Assembly: GCA_034766995.1 (NCBI GenBank)
Contig: CM068314.1
Coordinates: 37,840,208 to 37,904,207, forward strand
DNA length: 64,000 nucleotides
Direction of reading: 5' to 3'
Origin: Acanthacorydalis orientalis
Lineage: Eukaryota; Arthropoda; Insecta; Megaloptera; Corydalidae
Shown: piece by piece, positions 12,203 to 25,000 of the stretch
How the letters are laid out: each line of letters opens with the position of its first letter
Numbering within the stretch: position 1 is the stretch's first letter
Notes under the pieces: model-generated
The model's database searches: none
What the model was told of the DNA's origin: nothing
What the model saw: only the letters and a program-made list of their open reading frames with translations
Made by a program: the position numbers and the translations under genes

Positions 12203-12966
12203 ATTTTCAAGACTAAACATTTTCATACTATCGAAATACATTTCCAAATTGACCTCATTTTTCCCATTTTTTATTTTTAATTGAAATTTAATATCAAAGT
12301 AGGTAAAAATGACAGCTACCTGTATAAACTGAAAACAAATTCTGATTAAAATAAAAATATATTTCCTTTCGCAATACACATAAAAGTGATTAAAATTAAA
12401 CATAACATTTGATAAAAATATAAAGTGCTCTTCTACTAAATTTACAAACAATGTAAGTAAATTGCAACTACTATAAAAGCAATGTACGCTTGTGTGGTAA
12501 ATATCTGGAAAATACGAACAACAAGCGTTGACGGTAAATACGATATTGCGTCACTTATTCTGGTTAAACGTTAAAAATATAAAGAAGGCTTTTAAAAAAT
12601 AGTGTCAGGTCGTAATAAAATTTTATAATATTTTTTATTCGAATTATTTTTAATACGATACATTTAGCAACACTCGAAAATAAACAAATTCTTATTTATA
12701 TCCCGAGAGAATTTTTATACACGTGTATTTTAAATGAGATATTTTTAACTATTACCCTAAAATTTTGTCCCTCTTGAATTCAGTTTAATGAAAATTTAAA
12801 TATAAAACTATGTGGTGTATATATATATATATATATATATGCGTGTGTGTGAACACAAAATAACTAAATTTAACTTTTTACGTCCCCAAAGTACCCAACC
12901 TCATCATATGAATCTTCACACAAGTATTTTAAGTAAACGTTTATTTAAATCCAGTTATATAGTATT

Positions 12967-12967
<1 letters not shown>

Positions 12968-13016
<49 letters not shown>
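12968..13016. repeat. (CA)n(TA)n microsatellite
   Basis: CA run followed directly by a TA run ending in TGTGGG. Confidence 0.9.
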
Positions 13017-13017
<1 letters not shown>

Positions 13018-14266
13018 GGTGTTTTTAATTGGATTTTTAATTCGTATACGTATGTACTTTAATAATTATTTATTCTATTGATAGAAATATATGAATAGAT
13101 AATTTCACATGTATTTTTAAATATTTCTTAATTTATTGCTAATAATAAAATTGATCGATTGATTTATGATTCATTTAATTATTTTGATTTTAATATAATA
13201 TTTAAAACCATTTTGTTATTTTAGACACTCGCTATTTATTTATATTCAATGATAATATATTTCAAATACTTGTATAATATTTCCTTGCATAAAATATTTT
13301 TAGTAATTTAACAAATAAATCTCCTTATGCTCAACAAATATTTCATAAAAAATGTTTAAAAATTGATTATCATTTCTTTTGGTCCGTTTATATAAATTTA
13401 GAAAGTGATTGTTTTCTTCCATCCATGAGTACAGAAAATAAAAAAATACTTTTTTTGTGCTTATTATCTCAAGTTGATGGAATTACAATCGAAAATCGAA
13501 TACATCAGTCTAAATAAAAAATGAGTAATAATTAAATATTTTGATAGGAGTATTTTTAGGTAGATTGGTTGTTTTATTTGTTTTAAAGTAAACTTAGTAA
13601 CATTTCCAAAGATATGTTAATATGATAAAAACAACATTGTAGATTTCTCATAGAAAAAAATATCTTTTTTAAATAATATATAGTATTTCAAAGTTCTTAA
13701 ATACTTTAATATTAATAGTTGAATTAACATGAAACTTTAGAGACTTTTTTCTAAATGGAGTTGTACCTCTTTGTAATGAAAAATACTTATAATTTTTTTT
13801 ACTAAATACTACAACTAGCTTCAATTAATTATATTTACATGAAAAAGTTGTAAATTATATATTTTTTAAATAGAATAACATTTATCGTATATATATAACA
13901 TTTCTGTATATATATATATATGTATAAAATATAATCTTTTTCAAATTGTAAATAATAATATCTTCATTATTTGAATAACTGTTGTACCCTTTTTTCAATG
14001 AATTTAAACTGTTATTTGAAACAAAATAGTTTTCTGTGTCTGAGATAAAACAAATTCAAATAAAAATTCAATAAAATATAAAGAAAAATTCTATTAAAAA
14101 TAACTGACCGTAAAAGAGGTGTAAAGGAATCTAAATCCTTATTTTTATTACTATACGTCTTATAACGTAATACAATGTGGGTAACGGAAAACAAATGTTT
14201 CAAATAAGCAACACAAGAGTGGTCACACGTATATAAAGAATGAAAAAATGACATTTCTCTTTGCAG

Positions 14267-14406
14267 ATAAGCTCCTGAAAGTGCCTTGAAAAAGACTTAC
14301 GTCTCGTGTCATCATAGATAACTTTGAATGCTGTACAGTTATGCAGCTAAAGCTAACATGTGTTCTGTAGAAGGTTGATGACTCCATTGACCCGTACATA
14401 GGTCAT
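14267..14406 (+). other. Candidate non-coding (untranslated) exon
   Basis: This 140-base GC-richer block starts after a strong acceptor-like sequence TTTCTCTTTGCAG (AG at 14265-14266) and ends before a good donor-like GTAAGG (GT at 14407-14408). All three forward frames close with stops within about 25 bases of the acceptor, so if it is an exon it is untranslated (5' UTR or long non-coding RNA). Surrounding DNA is much more AT-rich. Splice motifs alone are weak proof in AT-rich DNA; transcript evidence would decide. Confidence 0.35.
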
Positions 14407-14408
14407 GT

Positions 14409-15300
14409 AAGGTCTGTATAATTTTTTTTTATATGTATTATTGAATAATATACTATTATCTTTCAATATTTTTTTTGGAAGGAAATTATTTATCCTTTTA
14501 AAAATGTATTTTGAAATTCTGATAGTCCTATTAAAATAACATATAGAAATAAATATATAGTGAATACTATTTATTTATTTGATAAAGAAATTTATAAATC
14601 ACTGCATTATTTATATATTTCATTAAATAATTAAACATAAATATTATGCATATAGCTTTATAAGTACATTTCTAATAATTTTTAATGTGTTATTACAAAT
14701 AAATCGAAATTTTGAAGAATATTTTGAATGCTTTTTCTGAACGTTGAAAAACGTTTATATTGTTTTCATCGATTTTATTAAATGTTCAGTTAATTCATTA
14801 AATATCAGTGTAAACAAATAATTGATATAAATAATAAATTACATTACCGTTTAGTGTCAGTAATGTTCATTTACAATAACAGTTACCTAAAAGCAATTCT
14901 TTAATTATACGATAGAATTTTCTTCCGATTAAATAATTACTTTTCTTTTAAACAGTCAATACGTACAATGTTTCAAAAAAATATTTGTTGACTATTTGAA
15001 AATATGTATTGAATATTATTTTTATACAAAAAAAAATTTTTTAATTTTATACTAAAATATTTTTTCTTAAAATAAAAAAATGTGTACCATAAAAAATACA
15101 TATTTTTAAGAAAATTGATATAAAATAAATTTATTACAAAACATTCTTATATATTCAATGACACAAATCATTCATTACAAAAAGAATTAACTGTGTCAAA
15201 CTTTTTGGTGTGTATAAATCTGATTCAATAGCTATTCACAATGGATGCCGATTTTATAGATAACATAATATTATCAAATGTAGTTTTATTCAAACATTTA
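14409..15300. other. AT-rich spacer, nothing recognised
   Basis: No coding potential and no recognisable repeat. Confidence 0.6.
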
Positions 15301-16230
15301 AAAAAAATAAGAAAGAAAAGGTGCGTGTAACATAGTACGTGCACCAGAAGTAAAACTTCTTTGCCATCGGTTGAAATCTAAAAAGTTTTTAGACTATGTT
15401 ATCATGAATGATAAATAAATAGTTTTGTTTATTGTTATTTTAAGAATCAGTATAGAAGAGGAGACAAAACGTGGAATTTAGGATAAGCGAAGAACGTTAA
15501 ATATAAAAAAAATAAGATTTGAAAAATTAACATTTTTTTTATTACATTTCATCAATTTCGATGATTTCTTTTAGCGAGGATTCAATTAGTACAACTGATA
15601 CTATTGGCTTATGATAACTGAAATATGAAATGTGTTTTGAATTGTATTTTATTAGGATATCACGAAAAGAGTATCTGTAGTAGTACCCGATTGTGTTGTT
15701 GCGATTATGGGATCGTTATTCATACTTTAATTAAGTTTTTTACGTAGAAAAGTAAGTGGTGTTGAATCTTCTGACGCGAAATTAACATTAAAATCCCTAC
15801 TGAAAATCATTGGTAGTTTATCCTCTCCTCTGCCAAGGAGCGTTGCAACTCCATGAATGTACGGTAGTAATAAACGGTGTATAAAATAGATTATATCATC
15901 CATTTTTTGATTCCAAGAAATGTACATCACTACAATTACAAATGTTTTTCTGTCTTTTATTTCACACTCAGCAACGCAGAATTCATCAACTGTTGTCACC
16001 GTCGCATAAAAACTGGGATTTTGCAACAGTCACTATGAACGGAGTGACAATATTAATTAAACCGTCACTCATTTCTGCCGTCTACGCAAGAGGCATCCTC
16101 TCTCTCTCTTTATCCATTCTTTCCCCCTCACCACGTCGGAATAACTTCCGTAACACTTTTTTTATTTCGCCCTTAAAAATTTACTTCCAACGCGCCTAAA
16201 AAAGTTTCACTTCAAAAAAAGTATATCCAA
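15300..16230 (-). mobile_element. Remnant of an endonuclease-bearing Helitron (Helentron-like)
   Basis: The segment consists of the endonuclease pseudogene at 15542-16030, a GC-richer 5' leader up to about 16215 and a 3' flank to about 15300. A short hairpin AGAAGTAAAACTTCT lies at about 15348-15362 and a related AGTTTCACTTC at about 16203-16213. Related short palindromic motifs at both edges would fit the subterminal repeats described for Helentrons. The Rep and helicase parts are absent. Boundaries are estimates. Confidence 0.45.
15542..16030 (-). pseudogene. Endonuclease (EEP fold, LINE/Helentron type) pseudogene, C-terminal part
   Basis: On the minus strand an open frame from about 16026 to 15727 encodes DEFCVAECEIKDRK, VIVVMYISWNQKMDDIIYFI, ATLLGRGEDKLPMIFSRDFN and VNFASEDSTPLTFLRKKLN. 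The IFSRDFNVNF stretch corresponds to the conserved SGDFN motif of endonuclease/exonuclease/phosphatase-fold nucleases. After a frameshift the match continues with MNNDPIIATTQSGTTTDTLF (about 15715-15660). After another it continues with YFSYHKPIVSVVLIESSLKE (about 15615) and ends at a TAA at 15544-15542. The SxH-like SYH is the usual C-terminal catalytic-histidine position. Such endonucleases accompany Helentron helicases and non-LTR reverse transcriptases; no reverse transcriptase is seen downstream, and I favour Helentron from remembered similarity. At least two frameshifts and the missing N-terminus make it non-functional. Confidence 0.72.
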
Positions 16231-16375
16231 TTTCATGACACTAAACTTATTCAATGCTACTCTAAGTTTGATATCTGAGGAGATTTGCTTTAAAAAAATA
16301 GAAATTAAATTCTGTCATTTCGAATAGACAATGATATAAATATTTTTACTAAGATAACATGAAACAACAATCAAT

Positions 16376-16376
16376 T

Positions 16377-16410
<34 letters not shown>

Positions 16411-16458
16411 TATATATATATATATATACATATATATATGTATATATATATATATATA
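16376..16458. repeat. Compound (TA)n microsatellite, ~80 bp
   Basis: TA run with CA/TG interruptions. It abuts the 3' terminus of the Helitron-like fragment at 16459. Confidence 0.95.
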
Positions 16459-16706
16459 CTAGAGAACTTCGCCCCTGGTTTCGCTGCACTCGCCCGCCCG
16501 TCAGTTATAAACCTGTACATGTAACCGAATGAAACAATAAACATATTTTTTAAAACTCATTTACTTTACTATAATGATTATCGCAGACAGATTGCAACTT
16601 CACGGTTTTATATATGAGATAAACATATTTGGGTATCTTAAAGCCTCAACGTCATAAATAAATAAGTTGATCTCATCGGAATTTTTTTGTGGATAATTTT
16701 GATTCT
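16459..16706 (-). mobile_element. Helitron-like 3' terminal fragment, copy 2
   Basis: Read on the minus strand, this matches the fragment at 7413-7580: GTTGCAATCTGTCTGCGATA, ATGAGTTTTAAAAAATATGT, TTTCATTCGG and ACATGTACA, then a GC-rich end CAGGGGCGAAGTTCTCTAGT. The final CTAG followed by T is the canonical Helitron 3' terminus (CTRR inserted before T). This is the longest and best-ended of the four copies. Both edges meet TA arrays. No coding sequence is visible. Confidence 0.68.
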
Positions 16707-16737
16707 ATATAATATATATATATATATATATATAAAG

Positions 16738-16776
<39 letters not shown>

Positions 16777-16788
16777 TATATTATATAT
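16706..16788. repeat. (TA)n(GA)n compound microsatellite
   Basis: Several TA runs followed by a (GA)n run of about 20 bp. Confidence 0.9.
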
Positions 16789-16789
16789 T

Positions 16790-17096
16790 GTTGTTTCTCA
16801 ATTAGATGTCTAAACATTTAATAAAGCAGAATAGTTTTAATACATTGGGGAATAATCGAAAAAATAAACTTTTCGCTCTGCTATAAAAGCGAATAAATAC
16901 AATATGTGTAGTGTTGACAGTGCGTTTTCGAAATCGTAAACGAGCAGAAATTCATGGAAAGAGGGATGTTTCGGTAAACTGCCGAGCTTGGAAGATGGCA
17001 AACAATTTTGTAATGGATACGTGTTTGTAGTATACTCACAAACATGCTTATCACAAATAAACACACTTTCTACCACATCACCCATATGGGAACGAT

Positions 17097-17134
<38 letters not shown>

Positions 17135-18196
17135 TTTTACCAAAATAGTCAAAACAAAAATGTTTATTCGAACTCTACCTGCATGAATATTTTATCTATT
17201 AAATTATAGATTACAAGATTTCAAACCAAATTTTTTGTCTCTTTATAATATTAGAGTGCATAATTTAAATAGTTTTTATTTTCTATTATCTTCTTAAATA
17301 AATTGCGTCTCGTTGTAGTTTTCAATTTTTTATATTAAATATAGACGACGTTTTATGCATATCAACTTGTTTTTCGTTTAATTGTGTAGTTAGTTTCTAA
17401 ATAAAAAAAATATTTTCAAATAATGTTAAAACAAAATCTCGCGTGTTTACGTAATTAAAATTGATAGAGACGTACAATGCTTTTTCTTATTATGCAAATT
17501 TTACATAAACTACGAAATTTCACCTTCAACAAAATGTTCTATGTTGTACCGTGCTCAGTTCTAAGTTTTCTCATTTATTTTACACTTAGACATAATTTTC
17601 CTTGAATAGCGGTTTTGAAAACAATACGTAGTATGCAAAAATTTATGTGAGTGTAAATATTTGTATATGTATGTATATATATATATATATATGTATTAAA
17701 ATTGAGTCATACGTATACATATAATTTAAATACTTTTCTTATTATTCACTTAAAAATTATTTTATACACTCACACTTTGATTTTAAGAATCTTTCATATT
17801 TTTATATATCGATTAATTAAAATTCATTCATCATTATTTTTCTAACATAAGAACTAATTACATTTTTACATTCAAAATAAAAATTAATCTATTTATTATA
17901 ATATTTTTACATTTGTTATGTATACATTTTAATATAAAATACGGATTACTAGAGAACTTAATACTTATAAAATGTCAATTTTTACAATCACATTTGAAAA
18001 AGCTTAATCAGAAAAATAAGAAAAGGTTAGAAATTATAATTGCTTGTAATTTATTTTTATCAAAGTGATTTTAATTGTAAACGGTAATTATATTTTTAAA
18101 TATTTTATGAATTTGTTTAACTGGTAAATCATTTTTTTAATATTCTATACAGAATTATTCAATATATTATGGTCGTAAGTTAAATTTCTCTTTATT

Positions 18197-18235
<39 letters not shown>

Positions 18236-19692
18236 TAAATACGAAAATATTTCATGTAAATACATATTTAAGTATGTCGTGTAGTAAATTTATTTTATAA
18301 AAGTTCGAGACAATTTGAAAAATGGAGGCGTATGAAAATAATTTGAATAATAAAATGGATTCTATAAATGCGATTTTCATCTGTAACGTGTATATATACG
18401 TACAAAAAAAAAATCATATAAAATTTAAAATTCATAAAAAGTACAATTTATATTTACGTCAATATTCCATGTACCCGGCGCATGAATGCATTACGTGGCT
18501 CTAGTGAAAAATGTTACATGATAAATTGTCACTGAAAATATTGACAACATTTTACAGTCGATTGATTTATCAACTAGTACACTTTATAAAAGATGCAAGT
18601 CGTGTTATAAAGTCAATTGAAGTGAAATATTTTTACACGCGATAAATTTTAAACTAAATCTAAATTAATTTTTTACATATACGAAATTTAAATTAAATTC
18701 AAAAAACTGCATCAAAAAATAATTAAATTGCTATCGATTTTATATTTCTTGTTTAATAAAACAAGTAATCATTAAAATAAAAACCATTAAGAGTGAAAGA
18801 TTGTCAATTGTGTAGTGTCTGTTTTATAAATGACAGAATATCAAATTTCTTATTTTTGGAACTTGTAATAGGGAAACATAAATCTACAAACTTGAAAATT
18901 ACGAATTGAATCTTTCTCTCTTGAGAAACATAAATCATTCGATTTCACATATAAATTTATTCTGCTGTAATTTGAGATCTACATCGAAAAAGATATGTCT
19001 AGTTAATATAATTGAAATATATAGTTAGATATATACTGCGGTTTTATAACACATCGTTAATTAATGATTTAATTTCATAATTTATTATATTCTACAAATT
19101 AATGTTTGACATAAATTATTTATTACAAATCGTATTGATGTATGAGTATTTATAGAACGTGTACATGTCAATGTGAATTAAAATAAATTGAAATTATTTT
19201 TTTAATTGATAATAAATGCGTTACACTTTTTTTACATAGGTATAAATATTGATATATATATATATATATGAGTATATTTTTGTTTTTGCATGTACATTTA
19301 CTACATTGTTTTAAAACTCTGACCGGTGTTTTTTATAGCTTTATAACTTATGTTTAAATACAACACTGATAAAAATAGAATTAACAAAATTAATTATTCA
19401 TACATGCATGACCCATATGTTGTTTAAGATACTATAGCTGTACAAACGAATAATATTTCACCGACAAGAAATTTGCATATCAGTGGAAAGCACAGTTAAG
19501 TTTTACAAACACAGACGTTTCTGAAGAATAATATTATACGGTTATGCATTTTTTGCTATATTACTTCTTTGATATTTTTAAGAAAAGTTCAATAAACTTT
19601 ATGAATAACTATTAATGTTTATAATGAAAATATGAAATGGGTTTTAAAATATGATTTTATTTATATTTCATATATTGAAACTCTATAAACGG

Positions 19693-19726
<34 letters not shown>

Positions 19727-20690
19727 GTATGTATGTATGTATATAAATTATAAAGTTTTATTTATATCTATTATTATTTTTTAAGCATTGATTATTTCTT
19801 AGAAACACTATTTTTTTTGTTCTCTCTATTCAATTCTTATTTATAGTAGGTAGTAACCAAAAATATCTAAATACACAGTCCTAATATTTTTTTTAGTTTC
19901 GTTATGAATATAAAGTATGTTTTTAGTTAAACTAATTTTCAGTCGAATGTCAAACTCTTAAGCATAGAGTTTAAACTACAAAGTAAAATAGAACTAAAGT
20001 TAGATACATTGAATCATATAGTGATTAACTATTGTATCTTAGCTCTTCTCTATGTATTAATATTGAAATGATTTCATAGAGAATAAAATAAGTTCTTTAA
20101 AAATTAATACTTTAGTAGGAATACGCTTGAAATGAAAACATTTCATTTACTATATAGAAATTATAAACAGTCTGATAAATTTTCGTACAATTCGTAGATA
20201 TTTTTCACTAAGCATTTTATATTCACCAATAACAAATTATACGTGATTCATACTTACATTTAGTATTAGTCTTTTTTCAGACATTAATTACTTAAAACGA
20301 ATTCTTCAATAATATTCTTAATAATAATGGAATAATATTGTTAATTATAATTCTTCTATTTACTTCCATAGAGGTAAAACAGCATGTTATATTAAAATGA
20401 AAGTTGACATATCTGTATAATTAAAATTGCAATAATAGTTGCTTTTCTTTTTAGCTTAAATATTTAATTTATCCGAGTGCTAAATTTTAGATCCGTTACA
20501 TACTTAGAGTATCCAAAAAACAATTTAGAATATGAAAATGTTTTAAAAAATGGTATGAAAAACACTAAATTTTGTCACTGAGGATAAATTAAATTTCATA
20601 ATTAATTTATTTTCATTCTAGAAACCATAAAATATTTTTGTAATGAAAAATATTCATTGATTTTTTTGAAACGTTTGTTTGTTTTTGATT
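16790..20690. other. Long AT-rich spacer with microsatellites only
   Basis: (TA)n tracts lie at about 17101-17132, 17663-17692, 18199-18232, 19253-19270 and 19692-19743 (the last with a TATG tetranucleotide extension). A slightly GC-richer patch at 16870-17090 has overlapping short open frames on both strands, none recognisable. No transposon is identified. Confidence 0.55.
19692..19743. repeat. (TA)n(TATG)n compound microsatellite
   Basis: TA dinucleotide run passing into GTAT tetranucleotide repeats. Confidence 0.9.
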
Positions 20691-20694
20691 GTTG

Positions 20695-20835
20695 CTTATG
20701 TGAACTTCGATGTTGATGTCATTGTTCTCAGAGAGATAAAGTACATAAAAATCTTCCTTATACCTTAGCGCTCTGAGAATGATGGCATCAACATTGAAAT
20801 TCACATAACAGTTAAAAATGATCAATAATTCTGTA
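20695..20835. repeat. Dispersed repeat, copy A, with a head-to-head duplicated edge
   Basis: TATGTGAACTTCGATGTTGA (from about 20698) and its inverted partner ATCAACATTGAAATTCACAT (about 20786-20805) form ~38-bp imperfect inverted arms extending to CTCAGAG and CTCTGAG, around a ~40-base centre. The right half continues into AAAAATGATCAATAATTCTG and ATTAAACATTTTT, which aligns imperfectly with blocks at about 53826-53915 and 62697-62790 (consensus GATGATGGCATCA, AATGCACATAAACATTAATC, TGATCAATAATTA, TATTGAATATTTTTG). It is probably the end of an interspersed element. The family is unknown to me. Confidence 0.5.
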
Positions 20836-20839
20836 TTAA

Positions 20840-21335
20840 ACATTTTTAAGCAGATTTTTTTTAAGTTTGAGGGTTAAAAAAAATCTTTTGTGAAAATGAA
20901 ATGAATCATTTATAAAGAAAATTACTAGTTAAATATATTTTTTCAATAAAAGTTATTTTTAAATGAGATTTTAATAAGCAACTTCTTTTTTCAGACTGAT
21001 ATTATTTTTCAGAAATTTATTATATATTATAATATTATGTATGGTATTTGAAAATAAAATATACAAAATGACGTGCAAAAAAAATGTTTAACTGAATCTT
21101 CTCTGACATTGTATATATATATATATATATATATTTAATTTTCGAATATGTAGTCAGTATTTATAAATACACACATATTTTAACTTCATAAATATGTATG
21201 TATGTAAAGAATAGGTATGTATAAAAAGTTAATTGGCACAATTTATAAAATCTAATTTTAATTCAAACAAAATTAATAAAAAAATCAAAATATATGTTAT
21301 TTTTTAAATACAAGTTTTATCAAAATTGAATAATA
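20840..21335. other. AT-rich spacer with a short (TA)n tract
   Basis: Nothing is recognisable except a TA run at about 21112-21134. Confidence 0.6.
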
Positions 21336-21882
21336 GTAGGTTGTTAGAAAAATAATTGTGGTTTACGACCTTCAAATTCATACTCATTTTTTAATTTAAG
21401 TGGTTTAAGTGGTCTAGACCTGTTGGATGAACAAGCTCTCGAATTAATGTGCTTGGTTCTGATTCAACTAACGCCTTTAGTTGTTCGTTATGAACTGAAT
21501 AAGGATTCCCGCGAACTTCATCTTCACCGCTCTTGTCTCCAGTACAAATTTTTTTGAACTGCCATTATACCATACGTTCCTTGACAATACCCACATCAAA
21601 AGCATCGCTTAGTTTATGAGAAGATTCTGCTGCTTTACCACCCGTTTTGAACTCGTACAATTACTCTTATTTATTATTTCTTATTGCTCTTTCTATATTT
21701 AATTCAATACCCCGTTGTGACTCAAAATAATTAATAAAACCAAATTCGATGTTACTTAAATCCAGACCGAAAAATTGACTTTAACATAATATTAACATGA
21801 ACATGATAAAATAACACTTTCATAGAAACAAATTTAGCTTTGGATTCAGATAAAAACTACAATTGTTTTACTACTAGCCTAA
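21336..21882 (-). mobile_element. Internally deleted Hsmar1/SETMAR-type mariner (MITE), copy 2
   Basis: This is the same 547-bp element as that at 4820-5363, in inverted orientation and flanked by TA on both sides (21334-21335 and 21883-21884), as expected for a mariner target-site duplication. The minus-strand 5' end reads TTAGGCTAGTAGTAAAACAA. The other end reads GTAGGTTGTTAGAAAAATAA. Decayed transposase N-terminal motifs follow family order (KLSDAFDVGIVKERMVWW near 21580-21610, QLKALVESEP near 21465-21485), then the shared junction YEFEGRKPQLFF at about 21355-21395. The catalytic domain is absent. Confidence 0.9.
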
Positions 21883-21884
21883 TA

Positions 21885-22026
21885 GTTACCTTGCATAACT
21901 TTTAACTTAGTCATATAACGCTTAAGTCTCAGTTATTAGAATACAAATTTTTCAGGCACAATATAATTTTCATAACAAAAATAATAGATGACATTTGTTG
22001 AATAAAATAACTTAATATTTTATATA

Positions 22027-22059
<33 letters not shown>

Positions 22060-25000
22060 GACAGAGAGAGAAAGAGATTGAATATTATGTTAGATAAGAC
22101 AAAAAAAATTTCAATAAAATCATAAAAACTTAATTTAAAGCTGTTTATTTGTTCTATTAACTTAATTTGTTTTTATAATAAATTATTATTGTTGTATTTT
22201 TATTGTTTTGTTATTAATTGTAATATAAAACACCATAAACTGAAGCATAAGACAAGGACTCTTACACCTTTTCATTTACTTAGAAGTTACAATATAACTA
22301 AATGTTGTAATATTTATTCAGTATATTTTTTAAAGATGACACTTTTTTCCTTTGCATCACTGTATCAAATAAACTCTACAATATTTAGATGTCTTGTAGT
22401 TTTTTTTTTGATACATGGAGATAAATCAATAATTCTTTCTTTAACTACAATACTATTATTTAGCTTATGGTATTAATTATAATATAAACGATTTAATTTC
22501 AATATTGAAACCAATATAGATATTTATTTAAATCGAATTGCAGACATGGATTTTTCATATAAAAATGGATGCGTATATATATATATATATATATATATTT
22601 AGTATTATAAAATATTAATTATATCATTTTAAATTAAAAAAATACGAAATTGCATAGTTGAAACCGTGATTTTTATAGTAGTAAAAATATTTTATTATTT
22701 TTATAAAACATTTTTCATTGTACGAATAATATTTTTTAAATAAATAAACAGGAAGACTGTGCCTTATAGTACATAATTTATTTTAATGTCTAATTACTTG
22801 CTAATGTTTTGAATTTCATGTTGAAATTGATAATCCAAATTATTTTAAAGCTAAAAATTAATTACTTCTATACTTTATAATCAATCTTTATGTATTGATA
22901 TATGCTTTTTTAAGTTTCATGTTGAAGACATTATTAATTTGAAGTAAGTTGTATTTAAGACACCAAATATAGTTTCTCTTTTGTAAAAAAATAAACATAT
23001 TATTATTGTGATAACTGTACAAAATATAGAAATTCATTATTAATTTTTTTATTAAAAAAATTCAATACATGAAATATTCTTTGATTAATGTGTATTGTGT
23101 ACATTATTATTTCATTTCTTTGATATAAGTAGGTGATTTATATTAATAGCTTTTAAATTTTCTCATTTTTTCTGTTCAAAGGTAATTAGGTAGTAGTACA
23201 TCTTCTAATTGATACTTCATTTATATTCTCTTTGAAACTAAAGGGCAAAGTTAATGTTTTTTTTAAAAAAAAACAACGCTAGAAAAAAGTACTTAGCAGC
23301 ACAAAAAATGTACAGAATTACCGTATATTTCATTCTGACGTGAAAGACTACTCTGTAAAGCTTGATAAATTTTTACTGTGTCCAAAAAGGTCAACATTAA
23401 ACAATGTTAGAGAAAAATATATTGACCATCGAAAAGGTTTTCCAATAAAAAAATTATCACATTGATAGAAAAATGTTTTATATGTTAATCGTATTTGAAT
23501 TTATTTTCAATATATACATACACAATGTACATTACACTCATACTTTTTCTTGTCTATATATATATATATATATATTTATTTATTTAGAACTTAAGAAAAA
23601 TATTGTATTAAGAAACTGACAATACAAAATCAGTGCTCAAGGAAATAAAATGTATTATATTTTTATATTATTTTATGAAGAGGAAAATCATTTTCTCTTT
23701 CGTTTTTCTCTTTTTATCAAATAACTCATTGATTTTGTGATGTCACGAGTCTGGTTAATTGTATAACATTTTAACTGACTTTCTTTTCAGTAATTGCTAT
23801 TATTAACTTAAAAGCAAGAAAGTGGTGACCGATACTTTATAAATACGAATCATTGTGAAAAGGTTCTATTACATTTTATTAAAAATATACGAAACATTAT
23901 ATGAATAATATACATTAATTAAAATTTTATATAAAAAAACATATAAAATATTGAAACATTTTTTATACACTTAAATGTGAACCAATTGTTATATAAAAAT
24001 TTAATTATTTTAAATATTATATTTCGTGATACTTCTGGGAAATATATTTAAGATAAAAACTAATGAGGGTATTTATAAACAGAATAAAATTCATTTATAG
24101 TGACATTAAAAAAGCTGTGATAAAGAAGAAGTTTTAACCAAATATTTTTATATCTTGAAGTCAATAAGTAATTGTTTTTATAGTGATTTATTCTTTATAC
24201 AGTTTTTTATTTTCTATCTAGTTTACATATAAGCATTTCATGTTTTTAAAACATTTTCGTTTAAATTTTCCGATAACGATTTTTGTTTCTTGTACTGTCC
24301 ATGTTGATTTCTTTTAATACAGTTACGTATTTTTTCACATTTTCTTCCAACTAACTTTCTATCGCCGAATTTAAAGATTTGTGAGATCAAAGTTTAAAGA
24401 ATAAGTCTGTTTCATTAAGATTGAAGTATCTATTTACATCGTATCTTTCTCTTAAGCTCAGCCATTGATTGAAATCAGTCAGTTACTTTATTTAATACAG
24501 GGCAGTTCTACAGATATTTTTCTTAAAAAAAATATTGCCAGAATCAGTAAATCCATCGGATTAGGAAATTATTTTTTTTCAAATAATTCTATGGGCTGAA
24601 CTTGAATTTAAAATTAAGTAATTAATTCTGTTTCAATTCATCATTATTCCTAGTATTGGAACACTTTTGTTCGTTGTGTGTTTAAACCCACTAACAATTT
24701 CTTCTACATCCTGGTGCCAATAAAAATTAATATTACATAAGATCAATTATAAATAAAAACTGTTATCTTAATACGTGCATCGATAAGATATGAAATAATA
24801 ATTGACACTCTTTATGTTTTAAAGTTCGTAAACACAATTATAAAAAACAATATAAAAAAATAATGTATCACTATTTCCGTAATTTAATATTAATTTTTAT
24901 GAGAGAAATTGCATTATTTTAATTTAGTTTAATTTAGTTATAGTTAGCAAAATCCGTTACATCTTTCTATTTATTCGTTATAAACGAATTTTTTACAAAC

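Larger units (their letters stand above)
12005..14250. other. AT-rich spacer with microsatellites only
   Basis: (TA)n tracts lie at about 12142-12200, 12817-12850 and 12968-13016 (CA then TA). No gene or transposon is visible. Open frames touching these tracts are translated repeats. Confidence 0.6.

Noticed and set aside
12119..13081. Open frames with Tyr-Ile or His-Thr tracts at 12.1-13.1 kb
   Set aside because: They read through (TA)n and (CA)n tracts; the non-repeat portions have no recognisable domain.
15942..16199. Plus-strand 85-codon open frame
   Set aside because: Antisense to the endonuclease remnant and its leader; no domain.
20613..20843. 76-codon minus-strand open frame
   Set aside because: It spans the inverted repeat of the dispersed element at 20695-20835. 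The frame changes little across the palindrome and shows no domain.
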